Source of the DNA: Tamlana sp. I1
Lineage (GTDB): Bacteria; Bacteroidota; Bacteroidia; Flavobacteriales; Flavobacteriaceae
Assembly: GCF_015355625.1 (NCBI RefSeq)
Contig: NZ_JACLAF010000021.1
Location: 1 to 41,527, forward strand
Reading direction: 5' to 3'
Length of the DNA stretch: 41,527 bases
Below are positions 41,451 to 41,527 of this stretch, one piece after another (the first letter of the stretch is position 1; every line of letters starts with the position of its first letter). The notes beneath the pieces were generated by a model. That model was not told the DNA's origin, did not search any database, and saw only the letters and a program-made list of their open reading frames with translations. The translations under genes and the position numbers were made by a program.

Positions 41451-41527
41451 ATTAAAATCTTGATGCATTAGAGTTTTTAGGTGCTAATTGAACATAGGTA
41501 TCCCTGTGAAGTCTTTAAAACAACTAA

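Noticed and set aside
41452-41527. Possible leftward gene end at the right edge
   Set aside because: Short open tails exist on the minus strand (for example ending FTGIPMFN or YLCSIST) but too little is visible to support a gene.

Overview
The window looks like a chromosomal segment of a low-GC Bacteroidota, most likely a marine or environmental member of the Flavobacteriaceae. This rests on recognisable lineage markers: Bacteroidota-type promoters (TAnnTTTG at -7, sometimes with TTG or TTTG near -33), a type IX secretion sorting domain (type B) on a large lectin protein, a DUF3078 outer-membrane-like protein, a type III glutamine synthetase, a DUF3857/transglutaminase-like secreted protein, and the dispersed intergenic repeats usual in this family. 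No species is claimed. No rRNA, tRNA or CRISPR array was seen.

Layout. 1-170: 3' end of an ISL3-like (ISAon1-type) transposase. 262-9809: housekeeping block with a B12-dependent ribonucleotide reductase, a DUF3078 protein, purM, and two unrelated glutamine synthetases transcribed divergently (type III leftward, type II rightward), then a Na+/Ca2+ exchanger. 9810-10550: repeat-bearing spacer and a 50-residue microprotein gene. 10560-19685: leftward genes for a secreted C-type-lectin/T9SS protein, MazG, a YheT-like hydrolase preceded by a 12-unit heptamer repeat, adenine deaminase, TilS and a membrane-anchored four-helix-bundle protein. 19797-20449: a higBA toxin-antitoxin module. 20480-24201: pabB, an aldose-epimerase-like gene and a DEAD-box helicase. 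24249-25340: an accessory island bounded by 36-bp inverted repeats, holding a cassette-like unit with a nonsense-mutated ORF, a secreted small protein and a 3' attC-like imperfect palindrome. 25481-36354: lipoamide dehydrogenase, dodecin, smpB, pcm, two NAD(P)-dehydrogenase-type genes, a PLP-homeostasis protein, a DnaQ/GIY-YIG/UvrC-like fusion, a DUF3857 protein and a voltage-gated-type K+ channel. 36355-37738: repeat-rich spacer and miaA. 37886-41358: a tight four-gene operon of DUF4178, tandem DUF350, membrane-bound spermidine-synthase-like and short SpeD-like proteins.

How the genes relate. Nitrogen assimilation is represented by the divergent glutamine synthetase pair. Nucleotide metabolism includes nrdJ, purM, ade and MazG, and translation quality or modification includes tilS, smpB and miaA. 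The most system-like locus is the right-hand operon: decarboxylated-AdoMet production (SpeD-like) and aminopropyl transfer (SpeE-like) are physically coupled to two membrane proteins of unknown function, with a one-base stop/start overlap and gaps of 6 and 9 bases. This suggests a membrane-linked aminopropylation or polyamine system rather than ordinary polyamine synthesis. The second notable locus is the integron-cassette-like island at 24.3-25.2 kb, with no integrase in view.

Annotation cautions. Several genes have no ATG in a sensible place and appear to start at TTG (ade, pabB, pcm, the DnaQ/GIY-YIG fusion) or possibly GTG (miaA). Three genes have a -7 promoter box only 4-6 bases before ATG, which predicts near-leaderless mRNAs.
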